NCBI GenBank assembly: GCA_945903635.1
Contig: CAMDOT010000019.1
Coordinates: 1-45,579, forward strand
Origin: Rhizobium sp. Q54
Lineage (GTDB): Bacteria; Pseudomonadota; Alphaproteobacteria; Reyranellales; Reyranellaceae
Length of the DNA: 45,579 bases
Direction of reading: 5' to 3'
The notes below the pieces were generated by a model. The model searched no databases. It saw only the letters and a list, made by a program, of their open reading frames with translations, and was not told the origin of the DNA. The translations under genes and the position numbers were made by a program. The first letter of the stretch is position 1. Every line of letters begins with the position of its first letter. Shown piece after piece: positions 1 to 7,864 of the stretch.

Positions 1-26
1 AGCGGGCCCGGCTCCGGATTCGAAGA

Positions 27-230
27 TCAGGCGCGCCAGAACGGCTTGTTGGCCTCGAACTGGATCATGCTCGCGCTGAGCCCGAGATCGCGGATCGCGC
101 GATGATCGAGGCTGACCAGCTCGCGCCGCTCCTGGGCCCGGCGGCGCCAGGTCGCGAAAATCTGATTGAAGGCGGTGAAGGTGCCGGCCAGCGGCGCCTT
201 GGAACTGTAGTGGAGCGAGATGTCGGCCAT
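27..230 (-). CDS. DUF1127 small protein
   Basis: A 67-residue protein. Its C-terminal half (RRELVSLDHRAIRDLGLS) is the basic, helix-forming DUF1127 (YjiS-like) motif. DUF1127 proteins are common short alphaproteobacterial proteins; some small members bind RNA and affect phosphate or carbon metabolism, but no function can be given to this one. It is transcribed divergently from the GcvA-type LysR gene at 347, so that regulator may control it (inference). The rest of the window edge, 1-26, shows nothing. Confidence 0.85.
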   Translation of the reverse strand: MADISLHYSSKAPLAGTFTAFNQIFATWRRRAQERRELVSLDHRAIRDLGLSASMIQFEANKPFWRA

Positions 231-346
231 CGGACTTCTCCTGAAGGGTTGCGTCTTGTGTGACCTGCATTTGTGTTCCGGGAGGCCTCTTTACAAATGA
301 CGGTTTGTCTCTATTTGATAAGAATAACTCATGTGAAGGATTGGCC

Positions 347-1249
347 ATGAAGCGAACCCTGCCGCCGCTCAACGGTTTGCGCGCCTTCGAAGCTGCGGCG
401 CGCCACATGAGCTTTACCGATGCCGCAGAGGAGCTGAGCGTCACCCAGGCGGCGATCAGCCATCAGGTGCGCGGGCTCGAACAACGCCTCGGATTAAAAT
501 TGTTCGTGCGCCGCAACCGCTCCCTGCTGCTCTCCGAAGCGGGCCAGGCCTATCTGCCGTCGGTGCGCGGGGCGTTCGACCAGTTGAACGAGGCGACCGA
601 GAAGCTGCTGCAGAAGGACCGCGGCGGCCATCTTACCGTGACGACCACGGCCTCGTTCGCCACCAAGTGGCTGGTGCCGCGGCTGGGCGGCTTCCAGCGC
701 GCCAATCCCGAGATCGACGTGCGCATCAGCACCGGCACCGGGCTGATCGATTTTTCACGCGAGGATGTCGATATCGGCATCCGCTACGGTCGCGGCCAGT
801 GGGCCAATCTGGTGGCCGAGCGTATCGTCGGCGAGGATGTGCTGCCGGTCTGCGCGCCCGCCTTGCTCAAGGGACCCAATCCCCTCAGGAAGCCGGCCGA
901 CATCAAGCGCTTCACCTTGCTGCATATCGGCACCTTCCCCGATGACTGGCAGGTCTGGCTGACGGCCGCGGGCGTCAAAGGTATCGACGCATCGCGCGGG
1001 GTCAGGTTCGACAATGCGATCGTGGCCTATCAGGCGGCGATGGATGGCATGGGCGTGGCCCTCGGCCGCAATCCCCTGGTCACGCCCGATCTCAAGGCGG
1101 GCCGCCTCGTTGCACCCTTCGACTTCAAGATGCCAAGCGAATACGCCTACTACCTGGTCTATCCGGCCGAAGCGATCCGGCGTCGCAAGATCAAGGCGTT
1201 TCGCGACTGGCTGATGACGCTCGCCGAGGACAGGACGACGGCGGTTTAG
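347..1249 (+). CDS. LysR-family regulator, GcvA-like
   Basis: A 300-residue LysR-type transcriptional regulator. The N-terminal winged helix-turn-helix (about residues 7-65) contains LNGLRAFEAAARHMSFTDAA and SVTQAAISHQVRGLE, the GcvA subgroup pattern. The rest is a periplasmic-binding-protein-like effector domain. The frame is open from 260, but ATG 347 is preferred because GAAGGA lies just upstream and homologues begin at this MKRTLPPLNGL-type sequence. It is divergent from the DUF1127 gene and convergent, 11 bases apart, with the cytochrome c gene. The spacer upstream contains TTTACAAAT, a half-site also found in the palindrome at 2113-2132. Effector unknown. Confidence 0.93.
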   Translation: MKRTLPPLNGLRAFEAAARHMSFTDAAEELSVTQAAISHQVRGLEQRLGLKLFVRRNRSLLLSEAGQAYLPSVRGAFDQLNEATEKLLQKDRGGHLTVTTTASFATKWLVPRLGGFQRANPEIDVRISTGTGLIDFSREDVDIGIRYGRGQWANLVAERIVGEDVLPVCAPALLKGPNPLRKPADIKRFTLLHIGTFPDDWQVWLTAAGVKGIDASRGVRFDNAIVAYQAAMDGMGVALGRNPLVTPDLKAGRLVAPFDFKMPSEYAYYLVYPAEAIRRRKIKAFRDWLMTLAEDRTTAV

Positions 1250-1260
1250 AGGACGGCGGT

Positions 1261-2043
1261 CTAGAGGGCGCGCAGGAACGCCACCAGGTCGCGCTTGTCG
1301 GCGTCGCTCAGCGTGTCCTTGCTGTCGCTCTTCTTCCTGTAGAAGTCCCACATGAAGGCCACGACCTCGTCGAGGCTCTTGAAGCGGCCGTCGTGGAAGT
1401 AGGGTCCGGTCTTCGACACGTTGCGCAGCGATGGCACCTTGAAGGTGCCATCGCTGCCGACGTCCTCGGGGCCTTTCTTGTCGTAGGACGCCGGCACATG
1501 ACAGGTCATGCAGCCCGCCTTGCCGGCGAACAGCTCGTAGCCGCGCTTCACGTCGGCCTGCGCCGTGTTGCGTGGCGTGCCGTCCGGATTGAGGAAGGGT
1601 GCCGGCCCGTTGGGCAGCGATCTCACATAGGCCGCCAGCGCCTCCAGCGTCTCCTTGGCAGGCTCCTCGCCTTTCATGCGGTTGACGATGATGCCGCGGA
1701 TGTTGGTTTCGATCGTCGGGATGTTGCCGGCCCACGACCATTCGGCCAGGCGCGTTCCCGCGCCCCACAGGGTGGGCGTGCTGCGGCCGCGGGGATCGCC
1801 GTCCGGTACGACGTCCAGCCCGACGTAGGTCTTGTTGTCGGTGTGGCCGTTCATCGGATGGCAGGTGGCGCAGGAAACCTGGCCGCTGCCCGACAGGCTC
1901 CTGTCGTTGAACAGGGCGCGGCCCCTCTCGATCTTCTGGTCGATCGCCTGGGTACCGGCCTGGGCGCCGGCCTGAGCGAATGCCGGCAGCGGCAGGGCCA
2001 CGAGGGCGGCGATGACGAGTAGACGCTTCATGCCTGTTTCCAT
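1261..2043 (-). CDS. Exported dihaem cytochrome c (CcpA/MauG-like)
   Basis: A 260-residue protein with a signal peptide (KRLLVIAALVALPLPAFAQA) and two c-type haem sites, CATCH (58-62) and CMTCH (178-182). The order and the text around the sites (FNDRSLSGSGQVSCATCH, GRSTPTLW, VPSLRNVSKTGPYFHDGRF) match the bacterial cytochrome c peroxidase/MauG family. These are periplasmic enzymes that reduce peroxide or carry out haem-based oxidation. It is somewhat shorter than classical CcpA (about 320-340 residues). The start may be ATG 2043 or ATG 2031, four residues later; both keep the signal peptide. It diverges from the flavin monooxygenase gene across a palindrome at 2113-2132. Confidence 0.9.
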   Translation of the reverse strand: METGMKRLLVIAALVALPLPAFAQAGAQAGTQAIDQKIERGRALFNDRSLSGSGQVSCATCHPMNGHTDNKTYVGLDVVPDGDPRGRSTPTLWGAGTRLAEWSWAGNIPTIETNIRGIIVNRMKGEEPAKETLEALAAYVRSLPNGPAPFLNPDGTPRNTAQADVKRGYELFAGKAGCMTCHVPASYDKKGPEDVGSDGTFKVPSLRNVSKTGPYFHDGRFKSLDEVVAFMWDFYRKKSDSKDTLSDADKRDLVAFLRAL

Positions 2044-2112
2044 CCCGGATCGCCGTTTCTTGTTGGGAATTTACGTACGCCCGCCGGTGATGGATCACAA
2101 GCCACAGCGCCA

Positions 2113-2132
2113 TTATTTGCATTTACAAATAA
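2113..2132. promoter_or_regulatory. Palindromic operator candidate
   Basis: TTATTTGCATTTACAAATAA has perfect 7-base arms (TTATTTG/CAAATAA) around a 6-base centre. It lies between the divergent cytochrome c and monooxygenase-marR genes. Its length and AT-rich symmetry suit a MarR-family dimer, and a MarR gene sits in the adjacent operon; binding by that protein is an inference. Confidence 0.5.
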
Positions 2133-2171
2133 CAGCGCCAGGCCGATCATCGGCGTCCGGAGGGGAATGTC

Positions 2172-3230
2172 ATGCAATTCGGCTACTTCACACTGAGCGA
2201 CAATCGCTATCCCAACAATCCGCGCGAACCCGAGCAGTTCATCAAGGACATCTTCGCCGAAGCGCTGTGGGCCGAGAAGGTCGGCTTGAACTCGGCCTGG
2301 ATCGGCGAGCACCATTTCAATCTTTTGGGCGTCAATGCCTCGCCGCTCGCGATCCTGGCACAGCTTGCGGGCGCCACGACCAGGCTCAGGCTCGCGCCCG
2401 CCGTCACGCTGCTGCCGGTGCATCACCCGCTGCATGTCGCCGAGGAGTGGGCGACGCTCGATCTGCTGTCGGGCGGTCGCGTCGATTTCGCCGCCGGCCG
2501 CGGCTACGACCGCAAGGAATACGAGCCGTTCCAGGCGCCGTTCGGTGATTCGGCCGAGCTCTTCGCCGAAGGGCTGGAGATCGTATGGCGCGCCTGGACC
2601 GAACCCGGGAAGTGGTCGCACAAGGGCAAGTTCTACCAGTTCGACGACGTCGAGATCCGGCCGCGGCCGGCCCAGAAGCCGCTCCGGCCCTATGTCGCGT
2701 GCTTTTCGCGTCCGTCGATGGAACTCGCGGCCAGGAACGACTGGAACATCATCTACGCGCCGTTCGCCGCCGCCATGGTCTACGGCTCGCTGGGCGATGC
2801 CGTACGTGTTTACCGCGAGACCTGCGAAGCCACGTTCAAGCGGCCGATGCGGCGCGCCATGTGCTCCTACTTCGTCCATATCGCGTCCACGCCGGAGGAG
2901 GAGCACTACGGCAAGCAGGCCCTGGTGCGCTATTTCCAGGACGCGTTGATCGCGGCCTTTCCGTCCTCGTCGGGCGAAAACGTGCCGCCGACCTACAAGT
3001 ACTTCGTCGAGATCGTGAACATCCTACGCGACATGCGGCCGGAGAAGCTCACCGACAAGTCGATCCTGTGCGGCAGTCCGCAGCATATCGTCGATACGCT
3101 GAAGCAGGTCGAGGCCGCCGGCATCGCCGAGGTGATCCTCTATTTCAATTACGGGCAGAAGCCGCACGCCCTGGTGAAGGAACAGATGGAGCGTTTCATG
3201 CGCGAGGTGGCGCCGCATTTCGCGGCCTGA
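2172..3230 (+). CDS. Luciferase-like (LLM) flavin monooxygenase
   Basis: A 352-residue protein of the bacterial luciferase-like monooxygenase superfamily. These are (beta/alpha)8 enzymes that use reduced flavin (FMNH2 or F420H2) and O2. Diagnostic stretches are FAEALWAEKVGLNSAWIGEHHF near the N-terminus, APAVTLLPVHHPLHVAEEWA, LDLLSGGRVDFAAGRGYDRKEY, and a C-terminal QHIVDTLKQVEAAGIAEVIL. Length is normal for the family. Substrate unknown. The marR gene starts four bases after its stop, so the two are very probably co-transcribed, suggesting that an aromatic or xenobiotic ligand induces the pair (inference). ATG 2172 is preceded by the purine-rich GGAGGGGAA at 2159-2167. Confidence 0.92.
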   Translation: MQFGYFTLSDNRYPNNPREPEQFIKDIFAEALWAEKVGLNSAWIGEHHFNLLGVNASPLAILAQLAGATTRLRLAPAVTLLPVHHPLHVAEEWATLDLLSGGRVDFAAGRGYDRKEYEPFQAPFGDSAELFAEGLEIVWRAWTEPGKWSHKGKFYQFDDVEIRPRPAQKPLRPYVACFSRPSMELAARNDWNIIYAPFAAAMVYGSLGDAVRVYRETCEATFKRPMRRAMCSYFVHIASTPEEEHYGKQALVRYFQDALIAAFPSSSGENVPPTYKYFVEIVNILRDMRPEKLTDKSILCGSPQHIVDTLKQVEAAGIAEVILYFNYGQKPHALVKEQMERFMREVAPHFAA

Positions 3231-3234
3231 CGTC

Positions 3235-3687
3235 ATGGGTCCGCTCGATGGCTACCTGCCGTATCTGCTGAACCGGGCCGGCAGCCGCATCGCCACGGCC
3301 TTCAGCGAGGAGGTGCGCCCGCTCGGCGCCACGCTGCAGACCTGGCGGGTGCTGGCCGCCCTTCATGAACGCGACGGCCGCCGCATGGGCGACCTGTCGG
3401 AAACCACCTCGATCGAGGTTTCAACTCTCACGCGCCTGGTCGACGGCATGGAAAAGAAGGGGTTGGTGTCCCGGCGTCGCGACGCCGCCGACGCCCGCGC
3501 CGTCACGCTTCATGCCACGCCGGCCGGACGGCGGCTCACCCAACGGCTGCTGCCAATCGCCGAACGCTACGAGACCGTGGCACTGGCGGGCTTCAATGCT
3601 GTGGAAGCGAAGGCCGTGAAGGCGGCTCTTCGGCGGCTCTACGCCAACATCGACGCGCTGGAAAAACCGCACCGCTTGCGCGGTTGA
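3235..3687 (+). CDS. MarR-family transcriptional regulator
   Basis: A 150-residue winged-helix repressor. MarR features are LGATLQTWRVLAALHERDGRRMGDLSE (first helices), TSIEVSTLTRLVDGMEKKGLVSRRRDAADARAVTLHATPAGR (recognition helix and beta-wing with the DxR dipeptide) and a C-terminal dimerisation helix. It starts four bases after the LLM stop, which indicates one operon. MarR proteins usually repress their own operon and release DNA on binding small phenolic ligands. The palindrome at 2113-2132 is the natural operator candidate. Confidence 0.93.
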   Translation: MGPLDGYLPYLLNRAGSRIATAFSEEVRPLGATLQTWRVLAALHERDGRRMGDLSETTSIEVSTLTRLVDGMEKKGLVSRRRDAADARAVTLHATPAGRRLTQRLLPIAERYETVALAGFNAVEAKAVKAALRRLYANIDALEKPHRLRG

Positions 3688-3742
3688 ACTCGGTCGGAAA
3701 CGAGCCGATGCTGCTTGCGAATCGTTTGCAAGGAGTTTCAAA

Positions 3743-4366
3743 GTGGCCCGCCTGACCTCCATGGACGACCTGCGCCGCATCATTCCCGAACCGCGGCCGG
3801 CGTCGCGCAGCAAGATCCTGGACGCGCTGGACGAACAGTCGATCGACTTTTTGAAGCGCTGTCCCTTTGCGCTGGTCGGCACCGTATCGGCCGACGGCAC
3901 GCTCGAAGTCTCGCCCAAGGGCGACGAGCCGGGCTTCATCCGGATGGAAGATCCGCGCACGTTGCTGATCCCCGAGCGCGTCGGCAACAACCTGGCCTTC
4001 GGGCTCACCAACATGATCACCAACGGCAAGATCGGCATGATCTGCCTGGTGCCGGCGACCGGCGAGACGCTGCGCATCTCCGGTACGGCGGAGGTCTACG
4101 ACGATGCCGACCTGGTGGCGTCGCTTTCCTCGCTCGGCAAGCCGGCGCTGCTCGCCACGCGCGTGCGCATCCAGCACTGCTACTTCCACTGCGCCCGGTC
4201 GATCGTGCGGGCCAAGCTGTGGGATCCCAAGGGCTGGCCCGCGCCCGGCCGAATCTCCTTCGGCAAGATCATCGCGCCCAAGATCGGCGCCGGTGACGAC
4301 GTGGCGGCGCAAATCGACGCCAGCGTCGAGGGCGCCTACACGACGCGGCTCTGGCAGAACAGCTAG
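3743..4366 (+). CDS. PPOX-type FMN-binding protein (MSMEG_1061-like)
   Basis: A 207-residue split-barrel flavoprotein of the pyridoxamine-5'-phosphate-oxidase-like superfamily. The core RCPFALVGTVSADGTLEVSPKGDEPGFIRMEDPRTLLIPERVGNN, with a late ISGTAEV strand, resembles the MSMEG_1061 subfamily. Function is not established for the subfamily; FMN or F420 binding and oxidoreductase or sequestration roles are proposed for relatives. The start is GTG 3743, preceded by AGGAG at 3731. It follows marR by 55 bases and may be read from the same promoter. Confidence 0.85.
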   Translation: MARLTSMDDLRRIIPEPRPASRSKILDALDEQSIDFLKRCPFALVGTVSADGTLEVSPKGDEPGFIRMEDPRTLLIPERVGNNLAFGLTNMITNGKIGMICLVPATGETLRISGTAEVYDDADLVASLSSLGKPALLATRVRIQHCYFHCARSIVRAKLWDPKGWPAPGRISFGKIIAPKIGAGDDVAAQIDASVEGAYTTRLWQNS

Positions 4367-4397
4367 GGAATGTTCCGCGAATATGGAACCACGCCAA

Positions 4398-4505
4398 CCT
4401 CACCCTGAGGAGGCTGCGAAGCAGCCGTCTCGAAGGGTGGGCAACACCACGACTGGTTCCCATCCTTCGAGACGGTCGCTACGCGACCTCCTCAGGATGA
4501 GGTGG
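4398..4505. repeat. Inverted pair of palindromic repeats (REPIN-like)
   Basis: Two related arms face each other. The left arm (4398-4441) reads CCTCACCCTGAGGAGG, an inner hairpin GGCTGC-GAA-GCAGCC, then GTCTCGAAGGGTGGG. The right arm (4459-4505) is its approximate reverse complement, CCCATCCTTCGAGACG, then GGTCGC-TAC-GCGACC, then TCCTCAGGATGAGG. The inner stems differ in sequence but stay self-complementary. Such elements are abundant in alphaproteobacterial intergenic DNA. The 4367-4583 spacer holds nothing else obvious. Confidence 0.8.
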
Positions 4506-4583
4506 GTTCGGCGGAGCCCACCGGCGCACATGGGCAAGGCGCGGACCATGGAGTAAGACTCCGGCCATGGGCGGAGTCACTCG

Positions 4584-6539
4584 ATGAAGCGCAAGGTCGG
4601 CCTGTTTCTCCTGATGGTGATGATGGCGGTCACCCTGGGCGCGACCGTGGTGGTGTCGCTCGCGATGTATCGCCTGGTGTCCGACAAGCAGGCCCAGGAG
4701 ATCCGCAGTCTCGAAGCCAGCCTGACCGACCGCTTCGCGATCTTCGAAACCCTGCTGCGCAGCCAGCATGGCCGGATCAAGGCTCACATGGAGAAGGTTC
4801 TGCCGGAGATCGCGGCCGAACTCGCGCGCCTCGGTCGCGATCCCGCCAGCCTGTCGGCCGGCGAGCTCAACGCCCTCACCGGGAAGTACGACGTCGAGCA
4901 CATCTACTTCATCGACCGGTCGCACAAGGTGTTCCAGACCAATCTGCCGGGCGACATGAACCTGGTCTTTCCCGACAGTCCCTTCACCCAGTTTCTCGAC
5001 ACGGTGTACGAAAACGGCAGGGTCATGAGCGACGGCATCGACATGTCCTCGCTGACCTGCACGTTGCGGACCTACAGCTACTACGGACCCAAGGACAGAA
5101 ATTTCATCGTCGAAACCTCGACCGAGATTCGCAAGAGCCTGAGCGACGGCGACTTCGGCTGGATGGGCAAGTACTTCTTCCAGGATCTCTTCATCGATGT
5201 CGTTCGCTCGAACGAATACGTGAAGGATGTCGATATCTACCTGGTCACGCCGTCGGGTGCCTGGTCGCTGCTGCATGTCGGGAGGAAGCTCGCTCCCGAT
5301 CTCGTCGAAAGCGTCGCCAAGACCGGCCGCGACGAGGTCGACGACCCCGACGGACGGCATGTCACGATCTACAGCCGCTACACTTCGGTCGGCGGGCCGC
5401 AGAAGGACGATCCCGTCTCGCACAAGCTGGTGATCCGGCAGATCACCTACGATACCGGCCTCGCGCGCGAGGCGGTCATCAAGGTGTTCCTGAGCTCGAT
5501 GGTCGTGCTCGCCCTGATGCTGCCGATCGTGTTCTGGATGGCCTCCCGCCTTCTGCAGCGGCAGATCCTGGATCCGCTGTTCAATCTGCGCGGGGAGGCC
5601 GGCGCGATCGCCGAGGGCGACCTCGAACACAATATCGCCAACACCGACCGGCGCGACGAGATCGGACACCTCGCCCGCAGCTTCGACGCGATGCGCAGTG
5701 CCGTTCGCAACACCATCGTCGACCTCAAGGAGACGAACCTGTCGATCGAGCGGTTCGTGCCGCGCGCTTTCCTCGCCATGATCGGCAAGGCATCCATCGT
5801 CTCGGTCAACCTCGGCGACAACATGCGCCAGGACATGACCGTCCTGTTCTCCGACATCAGGAACTTCACCACCCTGTCGGAACAGATGACGCCCGACGAG
5901 AATTTCGCCTTCATCAACTCCTACCTGGAGTCCATGGGTCCGGTCATCCGCGACCACAACGGCTTCATCGACAAGTACATCGGCGACGCCATCATGGCCC
6001 TGTTCGAGAACGCCGACGATGCTTTGCGTGCCAGCCTCGCCATGCTCGAGACCCTCGAGCGCTTCAATGGCGAGCGGCGGACGGCCGGACTGGGTCCAGT
6101 CGCCATCGGCGTCGGGCTCAACACCGGGTCGCTCATGCTCGGGACCATCGGCGAAAAGCATCGCATGGACGGCACCGTCATTTCCGACGCGGTCAACCTC
6201 GCCTCACGGATCGAGAGCCTGACCAAGGTCTATCGCGTCGGCATCCTGATCTCGCAGAACACCTACGACCGTCTTGCCGATCCGAAAGTCTACGACATCC
6301 GGCCGATCGACGTCGTCATCGTCAAGGGCAAGACGCGGCCGGTCACGCTGTTCGAAGTCTTCAACCGCAACGATCCGGCCGAGCGGGCGGCCAAGGCGCG
6401 GACACGGGATCATCTTCTGGCCGGTGTCGAGGCGCTGGTTCGTCACGACACCAAGACCGCCCGCCGGCACTTCGAAGACAGCCTGGCGCTTTTTCCGGAC
6501 GACCCGGCGGCGACCAGCCTGCTGAAGAGCTGCGACTGA
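4584..6539 (+). CDS. Membrane class III adenylate/guanylate cyclase with HAMP
   Basis: A 651-residue protein. A transmembrane helix at about residues 5-27 is followed by an extracytoplasmic sensor region (about 28-297), a second membrane helix (about 298-320), a HAMP linker (IAEGDLEHNIANTDRRDEIGHLARSF), and a C-terminal class III nucleotidyl cyclase domain. Catalytic-domain motifs are VLFSDIRNFTTLSE (metal Asp, about residue 422), DKYIGDAIMALFE (second metal Asp, about 466) and GTVISDAVNLASRIE (transition-state region). It should make cAMP (less likely cGMP) in response to a periplasmic cue that cannot be read from the sequence. Monocistronic by position, between two repeat clusters. Confidence 0.92.
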   Translation: MKRKVGLFLLMVMMAVTLGATVVVSLAMYRLVSDKQAQEIRSLEASLTDRFAIFETLLRSQHGRIKAHMEKVLPEIAAELARLGRDPASLSAGELNALTGKYDVEHIYFIDRSHKVFQTNLPGDMNLVFPDSPFTQFLDTVYENGRVMSDGIDMSSLTCTLRTYSYYGPKDRNFIVETSTEIRKSLSDGDFGWMGKYFFQDLFIDVVRSNEYVKDVDIYLVTPSGAWSLLHVGRKLAPDLVESVAKTGRDEVDDPDGRHVTIYSRYTSVGGPQKDDPVSHKLVIRQITYDTGLAREAVIKVFLSSMVVLALMLPIVFWMASRLLQRQILDPLFNLRGEAGAIAEGDLEHNIANTDRRDEIGHLARSFDAMRSAVRNTIVDLKETNLSIERFVPRAFLAMIGKASIVSVNLGDNMRQDMTVLFSDIRNFTTLSEQMTPDENFAFINSYLESMGPVIRDHNGFIDKYIGDAIMALFENADDALRASLAMLETLERFNGERRTAGLGPVAIGVGLNTGSLMLGTIGEKHRMDGTVISDAVNLASRIESLTKVYRVGILISQNTYDRLADPKVYDIRPIDVVIVKGKTRPVTLFEVFNRNDPAERAAKARTRDHLLAGVEALVRHDTKTARRHFEDSLALFPDDPAATSLLKSCD

Positions 6540-6561
6540 GCGGCTGGACCGGAATCGCTCT

Positions 6562-6657
6562 CCTCCCCATTCAGATGGGGAGGTGGCCGCAGGCCGGAGG
6601 GGTCTTGACCCCATCGCCCTCGTAAGACGAGGGCACTTCCCCATTTGAATGGGGAAG
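6562..6657. repeat. Two inverted copies of the CCTCCCC-type repeat (B1, B2)
   Basis: B1 (6562-6604) has CCTCCCC...GGGGAGGTG, a short GGCC-GCA-GGCC hairpin and GGAGGGGTC. B2 (6607-6657) is the same element on the other strand, with a long hairpin GCCCTCGT/ACGAGGGC around loop CTT or AAG. The GGGGTC and GACCCC ends abut across two bases and could form a hairpin between the convergent cyclase and desaturase genes. The same repeat family flanks the DUF559 gene at 19302 and 19747. Confidence 0.85.
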
Positions 6658-6677
6658 AGAATGAGTTCGCTCCAGCG

Positions 6678-7739
6678 TCAGCGCGACGCGCGGGCCTCGC
6701 GGAACGAGACGAGGCGGCGTTCGGTCTCGTCCCACAGCACGAGGTTTACGCAGCGGAAACTCTGGAACAGGGTCAGGCGGCCGACGTTGCGCAGTTCTGG
6801 ATGGTCCTCCAGCACGCGCGGCAGCCGGTAGTAGGGGATCCGGCTGCACAGATGGTGCACGTGGTGCACGCCGATGTTGCAGGTGAACCAGCGCAGGAAG
6901 GCCGGCAGGTCGTAATGTGAGCTGCCGTGCAGGGCGGCGTCATGCAGGTTCCACTCGCCGTCATTCGCCCAGGTCGTGTCCTCGAACTGGTGCTGGATGT
7001 AGAACAGCCACACGCCGACCGAAGCCGACAGCAGCAGGATCGGCAGATGGATGAGCAGGAACGCCTTGATGCCGACCAGCCAGATCAGCAGGGCGGCGAT
7101 CGAGGCGATCGCCAGGTTGGTCGCCATGGTGCTGATCCAGGGCCGCCAGCCGTCGCGCATCAATCCGACCGGCAGGCGATGCTGGAGGATGAAGAGATAG
7201 GCCGGCGCCACGCCGAACATGAACAGCGGGTGGCGATACACGCGATAGCGCAGCCGCCCCCAGAACCCGCGCGCGCGATACTCGTCGACCGTGAGCGTAT
7301 CGACGTCGCCCAGGCCGCGGCGGTCGAGATTGCCGGTGGAAGCATGGTGCGTGGCATGCGTGCGCCGCCACACGTCGTGCGGTGTGAGCGTCGCCACGCT
7401 GACGATCCGCCCGATCCAGTCGTTGGCGAGGCGATGGCGAAAGAAAGCGCCATGGCTGCAGTCGTGCTGGATGGCGAAAAGCCGGACCAGGAAGCCGGCC
7501 GCGGCGATGGCCAGCGGCAGCGCCAGCCAATAGCCTATGTCGAGCGTCGCCCAGGCGAGCGCCCACAAGGCGGCGAGCGGTATGACGGTAATGGCGATCT
7601 CGACGATGCTGCGGCCGTTGCTCGGTTGCCGGTACCGCGCCAGAAGCTGCGTCCAGGCACGGGCATCGGTTACGCGCGCCTTAGCTTCCAAAAGTTCTTG
7701 GTCGTTTGCCAATTGGGGGAGCTTTCCTGCCAGGGGCAA
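6678..7739 (-). CDS. Membrane fatty acid desaturase
   Basis: About 353 residues with the three histidine boxes of membrane di-iron desaturases: HDCSH (92-96), HATHH (128-132) and HHVHH (292-296). Hydrophobic membrane helices occur between the first two boxes and the third (PLAALWALAWATLDIGYWLALPL; TNLAIASIAALLIWLVGI; LPILLLSASVGVWLFYI). The family introduces cis double bonds into acyl chains in the cytoplasmic membrane, using reduced ferredoxin or cytochrome. The layout resembles delta-12/omega-6-type bacterial desaturases; regiospecificity cannot be read here. No ATG is available near the N-terminus, so the start is a TTG (7739, or 7712 with AGGA upstream). Confidence 0.9.
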   Translation of the reverse strand: MPLAGKLPQLANDQELLEAKARVTDARAWTQLLARYRQPSNGRSIVEIAITVIPLAALWALAWATLDIGYWLALPLAIAAAGFLVRLFAIQHDCSHGAFFRHRLANDWIGRIVSVATLTPHDVWRRTHATHHASTGNLDRRGLGDVDTLTVDEYRARGFWGRLRYRVYRHPLFMFGVAPAYLFILQHRLPVGLMRDGWRPWISTMATNLAIASIAALLIWLVGIKAFLLIHLPILLLSASVGVWLFYIQHQFEDTTWANDGEWNLHDAALHGSSHYDLPAFLRWFTCNIGVHHVHHLCSRIPYYRLPRVLEDHPELRNVGRLTLFQSFRCVNLVLWDETERRLVSFREARASR

Positions 7740-7864
7740 CGGCGTCGGCGTCGGCGCGCACCGTCCCTTCCGCCCTTAGGCGGGCAGCGGGACAAAAGCA
7801 ACGAGCGAAGTAGCCCACGTGATGAGTCACATGGGCCGAATCCCGCGGCAATCAAGCCGGGCGA

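Noticed and set aside
755..2122. Long minus-strand open frame overlapping lysR and the cytochrome c gene
   Set aside because: Arg/Gly-rich translation with no domain; a shadow of the cytochrome gene frame in GC-rich DNA, which has clear haem motifs and a signal peptide.
4479..6161. 560-codon minus-strand frame opposite the cyclase
   Set aside because: The composition is Asp/Val/His-rich antisense of a GC-rich gene; the plus-strand cyclase has complete catalytic motifs.
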